Translations under genes and position numbers: made by a program
Assembly (NCBI GenBank): GCA_017464245.1
Contig: JAFUDV010000027.1
Location: forward strand, 1 to 40,027
Length of the DNA: 40,027 nt
Source: Bacteroidales bacterium
GTDB taxonomy: Bacteria > Bacteroidota > Bacteroidia > Bacteroidales > UBA932
Direction of reading: 5' to 3'
The notes under the pieces: generated by a model
The model's input: only the letters and a program-made list of their open reading frames with translations
Told to the model about the DNA's origin: nothing
The model's database searches: none
Shown: positions 16,111 through 23,547 of the stretch, piece after piece
Position numbering within the stretch: position 1 is the first letter of the stretch
Layout of the letters: the number at the start of each line of letters is the position of its first letter

Positions 16111-16994
16111 AGACGATTTATCATTTCTCCGGAGCGGGCAACGACTTCGTGGTCATTGACGGCCGCGAAGGCGATGTGTCGGGATATCGCGAGGTGCCGC
16201 GCATCGAGGCACTGTGCCGTGCGTTCAAGACCGACGGGTTGATGATCCTGGGTTCAGGAGATGCCCGGGTCGATTTCACCATGGAATTCTACAACCCCGA
16301 CGGTTCCGGCGGGATGATGTGCGGGAACGGCGGGCGCTGCATCGTCGCGTTTGCCGATTACCTGGGCATCCGTCCGGCTTCCGGCGGGGTTTTCCTTTTC
16401 ATGGCCCCGGACGGACTGCATACGGGCAAGATTCTCGAGCGCCCCGCGGAAGGCCTCTGGACCGTGCGCATCAAGATGATTGACGTCGAGGGAATTACGC
16501 CCATGCTGGGCGGGTATTTCCTGAACACCGGCACGCGGCATTTCGTGAAGTTCGTGGAGGATGTGGAGCAGGTCGATGTCGAGACGGAAGGCAAAGCCCT
16601 CCGCTGGGATCCGGCCTTCGCGCCCATCGGCACGAACGTGAACTTCGTCCATGTGGCTCCGGACGGGCTCCATGTCCGCACCTTCGAGAAGGGCGTCGAA
16701 GGCGAGACCCTTGCCTGCGGCACGGGCCTCACGGCGGCAGCCGTTGCTGCCGCATTTGCGGGGGCTCTGCCCCCGAATGACCCCCGCAGCTCCCAACCTA
16801 TAAGTCCTTGGGACAAGCCCTCGGACCCGGTTTCCGCGGGGCCGTCTGATGACGGCCTGGAACCTTCGAAACAGAGGCATTTCCGTCTCCGCGCCCGCCA
16901 AGACTGGCTGTCGGTGGACTTCACGCCCGGCGCGGGCGAAAAGTTCACCGACGTGTATCTGACCGGGCCTGCCCGGCTGGTGGAAATCCGTTAG
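16107..16994 (+). CDS. dapF: Diaminopimelate epimerase with repeat insert
   Basis: PLP-independent racemase-type enzyme that converts LL- to meso-diaminopimelate for peptidoglycan and lysine. The two catalytic Cys are in MMCGNGGRC (Cys72) and LACGTGLTAAA (Cys204), and the start SGAGNDFVVID is typical. About 40 residues (217-257, rich in Pro and Ser) after the second Cys motif are not part of the family and correspond to the hairpin repeat at 16759-16857. The start overlaps the aminotransferase stop (ATGA). The stop overlaps the stop of the opposite DUF4252 gene. Without the insert the length, about 255, is normal. Confidence 0.95.
   Translation: MKTIYHFSGAGNDFVVIDGREGDVSGYREVPRIEALCRAFKTDGLMILGSGDARVDFTMEFYNPDGSGGMMCGNGGRCIVAFADYLGIRPASGGVFLFMAPDGLHTGKILERPAEGLWTVRIKMIDVEGITPMLGGYFLNTGTRHFVKFVEDVEQVDVETEGKALRWDPAFAPIGTNVNFVHVAPDGLHVRTFEKGVEGETLACGTGLTAAAVAAAFAGALPPNDPRSSQPISPWDKPSDPVSAGPSDDGLEPSKQRHFRLRARQDWLSVDFTPGAGEKFTDVYLTGPARLVEIR
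16759..16857 (+). repeat. Structured repeat, family C copy 2 (inside dapF)
   Basis: Hairpins 16759-16775 (7 bp, loop TCT), 16804-16814 (4 bp, loop TTG) and 16840-16857 (7 bp GGCCGTC, loop TGAT), with linkers GACCCCCGCAGC, ATAAG and GCGGGGCC. The order, linkers and TGAT loop agree with the copy in rsmA; the stems differ and are each self-complementary. Confidence 0.7.
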
Positions 16995-17476
16995 TCCTTC
17001 GCCGCATCGGCGATGAGGGCCTCCAACTGTTCGCGGGGCATGGAGCCGTCCAGGCAGATGAAGCTGGTCTCGGAGCCGTCGCGGGTGAGCATCACGAGGC
17101 TGTTCACGACCTTGTCGTCGCCCACGGTGTACATCCGCGTCACTTCGCCGTTGTCCTTGGCTTCCATCAGGAGCTCGTAGTTGCCCTTCTTGACGAAGCG
17201 GTTTACCTCGTCGGCCAGATTGGCGGCGGCGTCGGACTGTGGGATGTTCAGGATGTAAAGGCCGCTGAGGCTCTTGATGAGGGGACCGAAGTTCACGGAG
17301 CCGTCCTGGAGTTCCACGTCGGGAATCCGGCCGATGAGACGGAACATCGCGGGGGAGATGTACACGGCCTCGACGTCCGGGAGGTCGGAATACTTTTCAT
17401 AGAGGGCGCGCCCGTTCTGGGCAAGAGCGGAGACGCTCACGAGGAGCATCACCAGGAGGATATAGAACTTTTTCAT
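16991..17476 (-). CDS. DUF4252 exported protein (distal gene of ECF cassette)
   Basis: A 161-residue protein with a signal peptide (MKKFYILLVMLLVSVSALAQ) and a DUF4252-type body: ALYEKYSDLPDVEAVYISPAMFRLIG near the N-terminus and NYELLMEAKDNGE in the middle. The family is largely confined to Bacteroidota, lies beside ECF sigma factors and has no known biochemical role; a periplasmic or surface role in sensing or output of the sigma system is possible. Its start overlaps the upstream gene by 4 bases. Confidence 0.8.
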   Translation of the reverse strand: MKKFYILLVMLLVSVSALAQNGRALYEKYSDLPDVEAVYISPAMFRLIGRIPDVELQDGSVNFGPLIKSLSGLYILNIPQSDAAANLADEVNRFVKKGNYELLMEAKDNGEVTRMYTVGDDKVVNSLVMLTRDGSETSFICLDGSMPREQLEALIADAAKD

Positions 17477-17826
17477 TTCCAGTAACTTATTTTGTCAATT
17501 CGGGATTCTGTGTCGGAGACTTTATCGGCCCCGTAGGCGACGGTGCCGGAGATCTTGGAGAAGACTTTCTCCACTTCCGCGTAGGCAAGGTAAGGGTCGT
17601 CGAAGGTGTCTTCCAGGGCGGGTTTCCGTGTCAGGCCGATGCCTACGGCGACGAGGGCGGCAAGGGCTGCGGCGGCCGGGATGGACCACAGGATGCGTCG
17701 GGTACGGGGCTTGGTGACGCTGCCGATGCGGGTGGCCAGTTCCTCCGGAACGGGGATGCTTTCGTCGAGCGAGATCCGGTCGAGGTCGTCGGCGCCGAGC
17801 CGGGTTATTTCGTCAAGGTTTTTCAT
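17473..17826 (-). CDS. Probable anti-sigma factor, single-pass membrane protein
   Basis: A 117-residue protein: soluble N-terminal part (residues 1-44), one membrane helix around residues 46-65 (LWSIPAAAALAALVAVGIGL) and an exported C-terminal part of about 50 residues. There is no zinc-binding H-x3-C-x2-C motif. Position directly after the ECF gene (14-base overlap) and topology suggest an anti-sigma or regulator function comparable to Reo of the B. fragilis EcfO system, to which no clear sequence match can be claimed. The C-terminal part is Asp/Glu/Lys-rich. Confidence 0.6.
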   Translation of the reverse strand: MKNLDEITRLGADDLDRISLDESIPVPEELATRIGSVTKPRTRRILWSIPAAAALAALVAVGIGLTRKPALEDTFDDPYLAYAEVEKVFSKISGTVAYGADKVSDTESRIDKISYWK

Positions 17827-18292
17827 GTCGTTTCAGCTTTTTGCGGGCCAGGCTTACCTGGACGCGGATGTTGAGGGGTGTGAGGCCGGTTTCGGCTGCG
17901 ATTTCGTCATAGGACTTGCCCTGGAGGACGTGGAGGCGGAGGAGGTTCTGCTGGCTGTCGGGGAGGGTGTCCATCGCCCGGAGGAGGCTTCCCAGCGCTT
18001 CCTTTCGGATGAGTTCCTCGTCAGGCGGGGGTTTCCCGGGAAGGTCATCCTCCAGCGGTTCCGCGGGCCTCAGGCGCCGGATCCTGTCGATGCACAGGTT
18101 CTTCAGCAGCATCGACCCGTAGGCGGCCGGGTTCTGCACGAGGTCCAGGGAGTCCCGCATCTTCCAGAGCTTCAGGTACAGGTCCTGGACGGCGTCCAGG
18201 GCATCGGCCCGGTCTTCCAGGATGTAGTAGGCGACCCGGTAGAAGCGGTCCTGCAGGGGGATCCAGACGGTATGGAACCGTGCGTCGGTCAT
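17813..18292 (-). CDS. ECF-family RNA polymerase sigma factor
   Basis: A 159-residue sigma-70 family protein with region 2 (DRFYRVAYYILEDRADALDAVQDLYLKLW, divided here by the typical A-x-D-x-x-Q-D motif) and region 4 (LPDSQQNLLRLHVLQGKSYDEIA followed by the HTH). No region 3 and no extra domains. It overlaps the upstream DUF4252 gene by 4 bases and the downstream anti-sigma-like gene by 14, so all four genes of the cassette are co-translated. An ECF-like promoter in front of the cassette (18807-18835) suggests autoregulation. Confidence 0.92.
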   Translation of the reverse strand: MTDARFHTVWIPLQDRFYRVAYYILEDRADALDAVQDLYLKLWKMRDSLDLVQNPAAYGSMLLKNLCIDRIRRLRPAEPLEDDLPGKPPPDEELIRKEALGSLLRAMDTLPDSQQNLLRLHVLQGKSYDEIAAETGLTPLNIRVQVSLARKKLKRHEKP

Positions 18293-18783
18293 TTCGAGGC
18301 CTGTTTCATGAGCGCGCCCACCTGGTCGGCCCGGATGGACCCCTTGATGCTGATGAGGGCGTCGTCGGCCAGGAGGATGATGTCCTGGTAGCGGCTTCCG
18401 TCCTTGGAGGAAGTGCCGTAGATGCTCAGCTTTTCGCCGGCGTCCTTGACTTCCATGAGGATTTCTTCGCCTTCCAGGATCCGCAGGGCCTTGCGCAGGA
18501 ACTTTTCCCGCTTTTCCGGGGCGGCTTCGGAGAAGTCCACGACAGTGAGGCGCTTGAGGCTTTTGAACAGGTCCATGGCGGCGCAGTCTTCAGGGTCATC
18601 GGCTTTGGCGCGGGCGGCGGCTTTCAGCAGCAGCATCGCCGGACCGCCCAGGTCCACGACGTCGAACCCTTCCGTCCCTTTGTAGGACGATACCAGCGAG
18701 CGGAGTTTCCCGCCGGGGTTTCCGGCCCATGCCAACGAGGTGAGGCTCAGGGCCATCAGGAGTGTGAGGAGTATCTTTTTCAT
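18289..18783 (-). CDS. DUF4252 exported protein (first gene of ECF cassette)
   Basis: A 164-residue protein with a signal peptide (MKKILLTLLMALSLTSLAWA) and a DUF4252-like body (LRSLVSSYKGTEGFDVVDLGGPAMLLLK; EEILMEVKDAGEKLSIYGT). It is a distant paralogue of the last gene of the cassette, sharing the pattern start-strand, long helix, then a meta-stable strand region ending in a Gly-Ser segment. The start 18783 is preferred over an ATG 12 bases upstream because of the signal peptide. Function unknown. Confidence 0.75.
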   Translation of the reverse strand: MKKILLTLLMALSLTSLAWAGNPGGKLRSLVSSYKGTEGFDVVDLGGPAMLLLKAAARAKADDPEDCAAMDLFKSLKRLTVVDFSEAAPEKREKFLRKALRILEGEEILMEVKDAGEKLSIYGTSSKDGSRYQDIILLADDALISIKGSIRADQVGALMKQASK

Positions 18784-18806
18784 ATCAAAAATCAACCGGT
18801 TGCACT

Positions 18807-18835
18807 CATTAGACGAGAGAATGCCACCGGTTGTT
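18807..18835 (-). promoter_or_regulatory. Probable ECF sigma-dependent promoter
   Basis: On the minus strand AACAACC (18835-18829) and CGTCTAAT (18815-18808) are 13 bases apart, which equals ACAACC-N15-TCTAAT, close to the AAC / CGTC-TCTAA pattern of ECF promoters. It lies 24 bases before the ATG of the cassette and has no TAnnTTTG box. ACCGGTTG is repeated at 18794-18801 and 18826-18833. Confidence 0.6.
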
Positions 18836-18852
18836 AAAAAATATTTTGAAAA

Positions 18853-19629
18853 CTATCGCAGCAGGTCCTCGAGCTGGACGCTGCCGGAGGTCTTGTCGTC
18901 GCGGTACTTGACGATGACGGGGCAGTAGAGGTGCACGCCGCTCGCGAGGGGCTTGCCGTCGCGGATGATGGGCTTGGAGCCGGAGACGACGACGGCGCCG
19001 CGGGGAACGACGATGCGGCCGTCGGCATTGCGGCGGATGAATTCGCCGGTCGTGGCGTCGAAGATGGCGGTGGAGGAGGTGATGATGACGCCGGAGGCGA
19101 CGACGGCGCCCTCCTGAACGATGGTGCCCTCATAAATGCCGCAGTTGCCGCCGATGAAGGCGCCGTCCTCAATGATCGTGGGCATCGCGCCGGCGGGCTC
19201 AAGCACGCCGCCGATCTGGGTCGATGCGCTGATATGGATGTGCTTCCCCACCTGCGCGCAGGAGCCGATGGTCACGTGGGAATCGACCATCGTGCCTTCG
19301 CCCACGTACGCGCCTACATTGACATAGGCCGGGGGCATGACGATGGAGCCGGGGGCGAGGTAGGCGCCGCGGCGGATGCTGGACCCGCCGGGGACGATGC
19401 GCACGCCGTCATCGGCCTTGAACTTCCGCACCGGGAAGGTGGCCTTGTCATAGAAGGAGAACTGTCCTTCGGACATGTCCGTGATGGCGCCCAGCTTGAA
19501 CCCGGCGAGGATCACTTCCTTCACCCATTTGTTGACGACCCACTGGCCGTCAATCTTTTCCGCTACGCGGATCTCGCCTTTTTCCAGGCCTTCGATGACT
19601 TCGTTGAAACGTTCGAGGGTTATTTCCAT
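18853..19629 (-). CDS. dapD: Tetrahydrodipicolinate N-succinyltransferase
   Basis: A 258-residue left-handed beta-helix acyltransferase. After an N-terminal helical domain comes the hexapeptide region (PGSIVMPPAYVNVGAYVGEGTMVDSHVTIGSC is typical but split here by its repeat turns) and the DapD signature QIGGVLEPAGAMPTIIEDG followed by GNCGIYEG. It transfers a succinyl (in some bacteria acetyl) group to tetrahydrodipicolinate. The start ATG 19629 overlaps the end of dapA by 10 bases, so dapA-dapD are co-translated. Succinyl specificity is taken from the family, not shown by sequence alone. Confidence 0.92.
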   Translation of the reverse strand: MEITLERFNEVIEGLEKGEIRVAEKIDGQWVVNKWVKEVILAGFKLGAITDMSEGQFSFYDKATFPVRKFKADDGVRIVPGGSSIRRGAYLAPGSIVMPPAYVNVGAYVGEGTMVDSHVTIGSCAQVGKHIHISASTQIGGVLEPAGAMPTIIEDGAFIGGNCGIYEGTIVQEGAVVASGVIITSSTAIFDATTGEFIRRNADGRIVVPRGAVVVSGSKPIIRDGKPLASGVHLYCPVIVKYRDDKTSGSVQLEDLLR

Positions 19630-20495
19630 AATTCGCCAAGTGTCTTGTTGATCAGTTCTTCCGTCCGGGCCGATGCCGTGACGAGCGGGAGGCGGAGTTC
19701 GTTCGCCATGAGGCCCAGGCGGGCCATGGCGGCCTTGCCGGGGATGGGGTTGGGCTCCACGAAGCAGGCCTTGAAGAGGGGCATCAGACGGTAGTGAAGC
19801 TCCCGGGCCTTGACCATGTCGTCCCGCTGCAGGGCCTCCACCAGCGCCACCATTTCCTTCGGGGCGACGTTGGAGGCGACGGAGATGACACCATCGGCCC
19901 CCGTGGCCATCAGCGAAAGCGTCTCGTCGTCGTTGCCGGAGAGTACGCTGAAGCCTTCCGGTTTGCAGCGGATGATCTCGCTGATCTGCGCATAGTTGCC
20001 GGAAGCTTCCTTGATGGCGACGATGTTGGGAATCTCTTCCGCGAGGCGGAGGGTGGTTTCCGCTGTGATGTTGTCGCCGGTCCGGCCAGGGACATTGTAG
20101 ATGACGATGGGCTTGTCGGTACTGCCGGCCACGGCCTTGTAGTACTCGTACAGGCCCGTCTGGTTGGGCTTGTTGTAGTAGGGGACGACGATCAGGTAGG
20201 CATCGGCATCCAGGAGTTGCGCCATGCTCTCCAGCGTGGCCATGAGTGAGTTCGTGCCGCCGCCCACGAGGAGCGTCTTGCCCGGCGCGTTCTCGCGCGA
20301 GAGGGCGAGCACCCGCTGGCGCTCGGCCACGGACAGGCACGGCGTCTCGCCCGTCGTCCCGAGCGGCACGAGGAAATGGATCCCGGCCTCGACCTGCCGC
20401 CGGACCGTCGCCGCAAATGCGGCCTCATCCACCTTTCCGTCCCTGAACGGCGTGAACAGCGCCGTCCCGCATCCCTTGAGTATCAATGGTTTCAT
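19620..20495 (-). CDS. dapA: 4-hydroxy-tetrahydrodipicolinate synthase
   Basis: A 291-residue TIM-barrel aldolase that condenses pyruvate with aspartate semialdehyde. Motifs: GTALFTPF, the pyruvate-carboxylate loop PLGTTGETPCLS, the catalytic Tyr in IVIYNVPGRTGDN, and the Schiff-base Lys in NIVAIKEASGN. Length and start are typical. It is followed by dapD with a 10-base overlap. A good promoter and a 9-bp inverted repeat lie in front of it; no lysine riboswitch was seen. Confidence 0.97.
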   Translation of the reverse strand: MKPLILKGCGTALFTPFRDGKVDEAAFAATVRRQVEAGIHFLVPLGTTGETPCLSVAERQRVLALSRENAPGKTLLVGGGTNSLMATLESMAQLLDADAYLIVVPYYNKPNQTGLYEYYKAVAGSTDKPIVIYNVPGRTGDNITAETTLRLAEEIPNIVAIKEASGNYAQISEIIRCKPEGFSVLSGNDDETLSLMATGADGVISVASNVAPKEMVALVEALQRDDMVKARELHYRLMPLFKACFVEPNPIPGKAAMARLGLMANELRLPLVTASARTEELINKTLGELWK

Positions 20496-20497
20496 GT

Positions 20498-20521
20498 CTT
20501 GTACACTTTTGCGTGTGCAAG
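20498..20521 (-). repeat. Inverted repeat in the dapA leader
   Basis: Arms 20498-20506 and 20513-20521 pair at 8 of 9 positions, the ninth being a G.U/T.G pair, with a 6-base loop. It spans the predicted transcription start and the leader between the -7 box and ATG 20495, so it may be an operator or an mRNA hairpin. Confidence 0.5.
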
Positions 20522-20547
20522 TTACGAATTATTTGGGCGAATGGCAA
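20517..20547 (-). promoter_or_regulatory. Promoter of dapA-dapD
   Basis: On the minus strand TTG (20547-20545), a 20-base spacer and TAACTTGC (20524-20517), a near match to TAnnTTTG. The leader to ATG 20495 is short, about 15 bases. Confidence 0.6.
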
Positions 20548-20564
20548 GGGGGCGAGACCGGATA

Positions 20565-21131
20565 CTATCTGAGCCGCTCCAGCTCGCAGAGGCCGTCCTT
20601 GTTTCCCACGACGAAGGCGACAGGCGGGTTCTTGCCCTGGACGAGATTATTCAGGTAAAGGGGCTCTCCCAGGATGAAGAGGCTGGCGCTGAAGGTGTTC
20701 CCTTCCCTCAACTTCGAATTCTCGGCCTTTTCCACGACGAATCGCGTGTTGCCCAGACAGCGGAACGTACAGCGGCGGTCGGGTTTCCAGGAGACGTAGA
20801 TCCGGTCGCCGGGAGCGAGGTCGCCGGCGTTGATGTGCGGCGCCTGGACCGGGTTGGAATTGCCGTGGGTGTCCAGATGGGCCAGGAATTCCTCCCAGTC
20901 GCCGTAGCCGAGCGCGCGGGAGAGGATGTCCAGCGTGCTGCTGCGCGTTTCATCGGCCCCGTCGATATAGCCCCAGAGGCGTTTCAGCGTGGTGGGGCTC
21001 ATCGTCTCATGGGTCCGGTCCCAGATGACTCCGGACAGGAAAATGAAGTCGTTGGGCGTTTTCATCTTCCGGTTCAGCTGGCCTTCCAGCTGCCTCTTGA
21101 GTTCGTGGATTTCGGGACTGGTCTTCTTCAT
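20565..21131 (-). CDS. Bacteroidales-type putative DNA-binding regulator
   Basis: A 188-residue protein of a conserved but unnamed Bacteroidales family. The N-terminal part (residues 1-90) is helical with a putative HTH: MSPTTLKRLWGYIDG followed by STLDILSRALGYGDWEEFLAHL, where TLKRLWGY would be the recognition helix. The C-terminal part (residues 100-188) is a small beta domain (DLAPGDRIYVSWKPDRRC). It stands divergent from the receptor kinase gene, and a tandem TTGGTCCTT element lies between them. The start 21131 is preferred over 21152. I infer that it regulates the kinase gene, itself and perhaps the lipoprotein locus at 24.7 kb, where the same element recurs. Confidence 0.6.
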   Translation of the reverse strand: MKKTSPEIHELKRQLEGQLNRKMKTPNDFIFLSGVIWDRTHETMSPTTLKRLWGYIDGADETRSSTLDILSRALGYGDWEEFLAHLDTHGNSNPVQAPHINAGDLAPGDRIYVSWKPDRRCTFRCLGNTRFVVEKAENSKLREGNTFSASLFILGEPLYLNNLVQGKNPPVAFVVGNKDGLCELERLR

Positions 21132-21149
21132 GGGCCGTGTACTTTTCTG

Positions 21150-21157
21150 CAAAGATG
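21150..21157 (-). promoter_or_regulatory. -7-like box for the regulator gene
   Basis: CATCTTTG on the minus strand, one change from TAnnTTTG, 18 bases before ATG 21131. The GGACC tandem element lies 20 bases further upstream. Confidence 0.4.
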
Positions 21158-21177
21158 GGGATTTCCGGGGGAATAAT

Positions 21178-21197
21178 TTGGTCCTTATTGGTCCTTT
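21178..21197. repeat. Tandem TTGGTCCTT element, copy 1
   Basis: Two 10-base units, TTGGTCCTTA and TTGGTCCTTT, side by side, so the half-sites fall on the same face of the helix. The element lies between the divergent regulator and kinase genes. It recurs on the other strand at 24686-24704. Confidence 0.7.
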
Positions 21198-21199
21198 CT

Positions 21200-21211
21200 C
21201 CGGATATCCGG
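21200..21211. promoter_or_regulatory. 12-base palindrome in the kinase promoter region
   Basis: CCGGATATCCGG is a perfect palindrome two bases after the TTGGTCCTT tandem and 11 bases before the kinase -7-like box TATCTTTA (21223-21230). It may be a second operator; a chance palindrome in GC-rich DNA cannot be excluded. Confidence 0.35.
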
Positions 21212-21249
21212 AAGAAAAGTCGTATCTTTATACTCCCAAACCGCATACC

Positions 21250-23532
21250 ATGGACGACGTCAGCACATCCGGACCCATCGAAGAAGCCTTTATCTCCGAG
21301 GCCGACATCCGCACGGCCTATGAGGATGTGCCCAGCCGTGGTTTCAACCGGCTGATGAAGGTCCGCCGGCAGGGGCGTTGGTTCATGCTCAAGGGCCTGA
21401 AAGCCGAATATCGGGACCAGGCAGTATATCTGGAACTGCTCCGGAAGGAGTATGCCTTGATGGTGGAACTGGACCATCCGGGCATCGTGAAGGCCTATGC
21501 CAAGGAGGTCAACGAAGAGCTTGGCCCCTGCATCGTGATGGAATACATCGACGGCGTCCGCCTGGACGAGTTCCTGGCGGGCAAACCCACGGCCGCCGCC
21601 CGCCGGAAAGTGCTGGACCAGTTGGTCGATGCGCTGGCCTATGTCCATAGCAAGCAGGTTTCCCATCGCGACCTGAAGCCAGCGAACATCCTCATTACCA
21701 GGAATGGGAACAACGTGAAGATCATCGACTTCGGTCTTTCCGATGCGGACGACTACGCCATCCTGAAGCAGTCCGCCGGAACGAAGGGGTACATGGCCCC
21801 GGAGCAGATTTCGGGCGGAGCGGCCGACTGCCGGACGGACATCTACGCTTTCGGCTTGATTCTCCGGCAGGTCTTTCCGCGCCGGTATCGTTCCATCGCT
21901 GCCAAGTGCACCCGTCCGGATCCGGCAATGCGTTTCCCTGACATGGAGGCCGTCCGGAAGGCCTTCGACCGAAGCGTCCGTCGGCGTCGTGCGGTTCCTT
22001 TGCTGGGCATGGCGCTGGTGACGGTCGTGGCGCTGGCGCTGCCTTTGGGGCGGCCGGTGCAGACCCGGTCGGCAGAAAGCGTCGATGTCGGTGAAAACAT
22101 CACGGAAGACCAGAAAGCTTACTTGAAGAAAACGCTTTGGAACACCACGGTCCCCACGCAGGAATTGATCCGGGAGGCGGAAGAAGGAAAGACCTACAGG
22201 GAAGTCCTGGTCGCGAGACTCTCCAACCTGGGAGTCTCTCTGAACGATGATCTCGTGGAAGCGAGCCGAGTTTACCGTGCAGGTTCTCCGGAACAGATGT
22301 ATCTCATTTCCGCGTACAATCTTGAAAAGAAAAAGGATTTCCACCGGGTTCTCAAGTCCATCGACCAGAACTGCCGATCCTTTGAGGAGGACTTTGGCAA
22401 AGGGCGGATCGGACGGCGGGAATATGACAGCTTAAAATGGACCGTCTCGTCCGGCGTGTCCACCCTTTCCGTTACCGAGGTCGGAGCCACCTCTGCGCTA
22501 GGCGGCCTGGAATTGCTGGACGCGTCCTTTGCCGGGGATGCCCGGACAGGACTCTGCTGGGGTCCCTGCCACCAGCCGACCATAACAGGGGCCCATGCCG
22601 AAGGCCGCGGTCGCATGGCCATGCGTGGTCTTGTCCCAGGCACTACCTATTTTGCCCGGGCCTATGTCGAGACTGGCACGGGAACGTTTTATGGGGATGA
22701 GACCGTTTTTTCGACGGTGGACAGCACCCTGACGGTCCCCTCGGGTGCGGTGCCCGGCCTTTTCTCGGTCGGGGATGGACGGCAGGTCTTTTTTTCATGT
22801 GGGAATCTTCAATATCGGGCTTCAACGGATACCTGGCGTTTCGCGGAGCGGCCTTATGATTTTGTCGGTGTCGGCAATATGAAGATGTCGGCGACCTATG
22901 ACGGCTGGATCGACCTGTTCGCCTGGGCCACCAGCGGTTATGACCATGGGGCCGTGAACTACCAGCCGTGGAGCCGCATCAAGGATACCCGGAGCGACAA
23001 TCTGTCATACGCCTATGGAAAGCCGGACTACCCTCTTTATGCGCAGGACGGCCGGGCCGACTGGGGCTATAACCGGATCGTGAACGGAGGCGATGAAGAA
23101 GGACTGTGGCGAACCCCGAGCGTGTCGGAATGGACCTATCTCCTTTTTGTCCGCGAAACGGCTTCCGGTGTCCGTTTCGCCAAGGCCTCAGTTGCCGGTG
23201 TGAGCGGAATCATCCTGCTTCCTGACCGTTGGCGAATCTCTTTCTATCCCCTCAATCAGGTGAACCGGGAAGATGCGTCCTATGCGTCCAACACCGTTCC
23301 ACTCTCCGATTGGAACCAGCACCTGGCGCCCGCCGGTGCAGCCTTCCTGCCTCAGGCTGGAGACCTTACCCTTGCGGGAGTTCTCTCCCTGATGGGTGGT
23401 TATTACACGTCCGATGCCGCCACCACTGATGCCTGGCACCTTCTTCTTGCCGACGACGGCCTCCATTTCGACACCCGCGGCCACCGGGGCGACGGGTTGT
23501 CGGTGCGGCTGGTAAGGGATGCGGGGGAATGA
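21250..23532 (+). CDS. Receptor-like Ser/Thr kinase with Fn3-like and surface domains
   Basis: A 760-residue single-pass membrane kinase. Residues 1-245 form a Hanks-type kinase with all catalytic residues visible: Lys48 (FMLKGLK), Glu67, HRDLKPAN (139-146), DFG (160-162) and APE (183-185); the glycine-rich loop is poor (SRGFNRL). A basic stretch RRRR precedes the membrane helix (about 248-268). Outside follow a helical region (270-400), one Fn3-like domain (about 400-490: LVPGTTYFARAYVETGTG) and a C-terminal domain (497-760: VFFSCGNLQYRASTDTWRFAE) known from Bacteroidales surface proteins of the FISUMP/SUMF-like kind. There are no PASTA repeats. Likely a periplasmic sensor; ligand and substrates unknown. 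ATG 21250 follows a TATCTTTA box by 19 bases. Confidence 0.85.
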   Translation: MDDVSTSGPIEEAFISEADIRTAYEDVPSRGFNRLMKVRRQGRWFMLKGLKAEYRDQAVYLELLRKEYALMVELDHPGIVKAYAKEVNEELGPCIVMEYIDGVRLDEFLAGKPTAAARRKVLDQLVDALAYVHSKQVSHRDLKPANILITRNGNNVKIIDFGLSDADDYAILKQSAGTKGYMAPEQISGGAADCRTDIYAFGLILRQVFPRRYRSIAAKCTRPDPAMRFPDMEAVRKAFDRSVRRRRAVPLLGMALVTVVALALPLGRPVQTRSAESVDVGENITEDQKAYLKKTLWNTTVPTQELIREAEEGKTYREVLVARLSNLGVSLNDDLVEASRVYRAGSPEQMYLISAYNLEKKKDFHRVLKSIDQNCRSFEEDFGKGRIGRREYDSLKWTVSSGVSTLSVTEVGATSALGGLELLDASFAGDARTGLCWGPCHQPTITGAHAEGRGRMAMRGLVPGTTYFARAYVETGTGTFYGDETVFSTVDSTLTVPSGAVPGLFSVGDGRQVFFSCGNLQYRASTDTWRFAERPYDFVGVGNMKMSATYDGWIDLFAWATSGYDHGAVNYQPWSRIKDTRSDNLSYAYGKPDYPLYAQDGRADWGYNRIVNGGDEEGLWRTPSVSEWTYLLFVRETASGVRFAKASVAGVSGIILLPDRWRISFYPLNQVNREDASYASNTVPLSDWNQHLAPAGAAFLPQAGDLTLAGVLSLMGGYYTSDAATTDAWHLLLADDGLHFDTRGHRGDGLSVRLVRDAGE

Positions 23533-23547
23533 CGTGCCTTCCGCAGA

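Noticed and set aside
20989-21249. N-terminal extension of the kinase by 87 codons
   Set aside because: It overlaps the regulator gene and the promoter region on the other strand; the kinase domain begins properly after ATG 21250.
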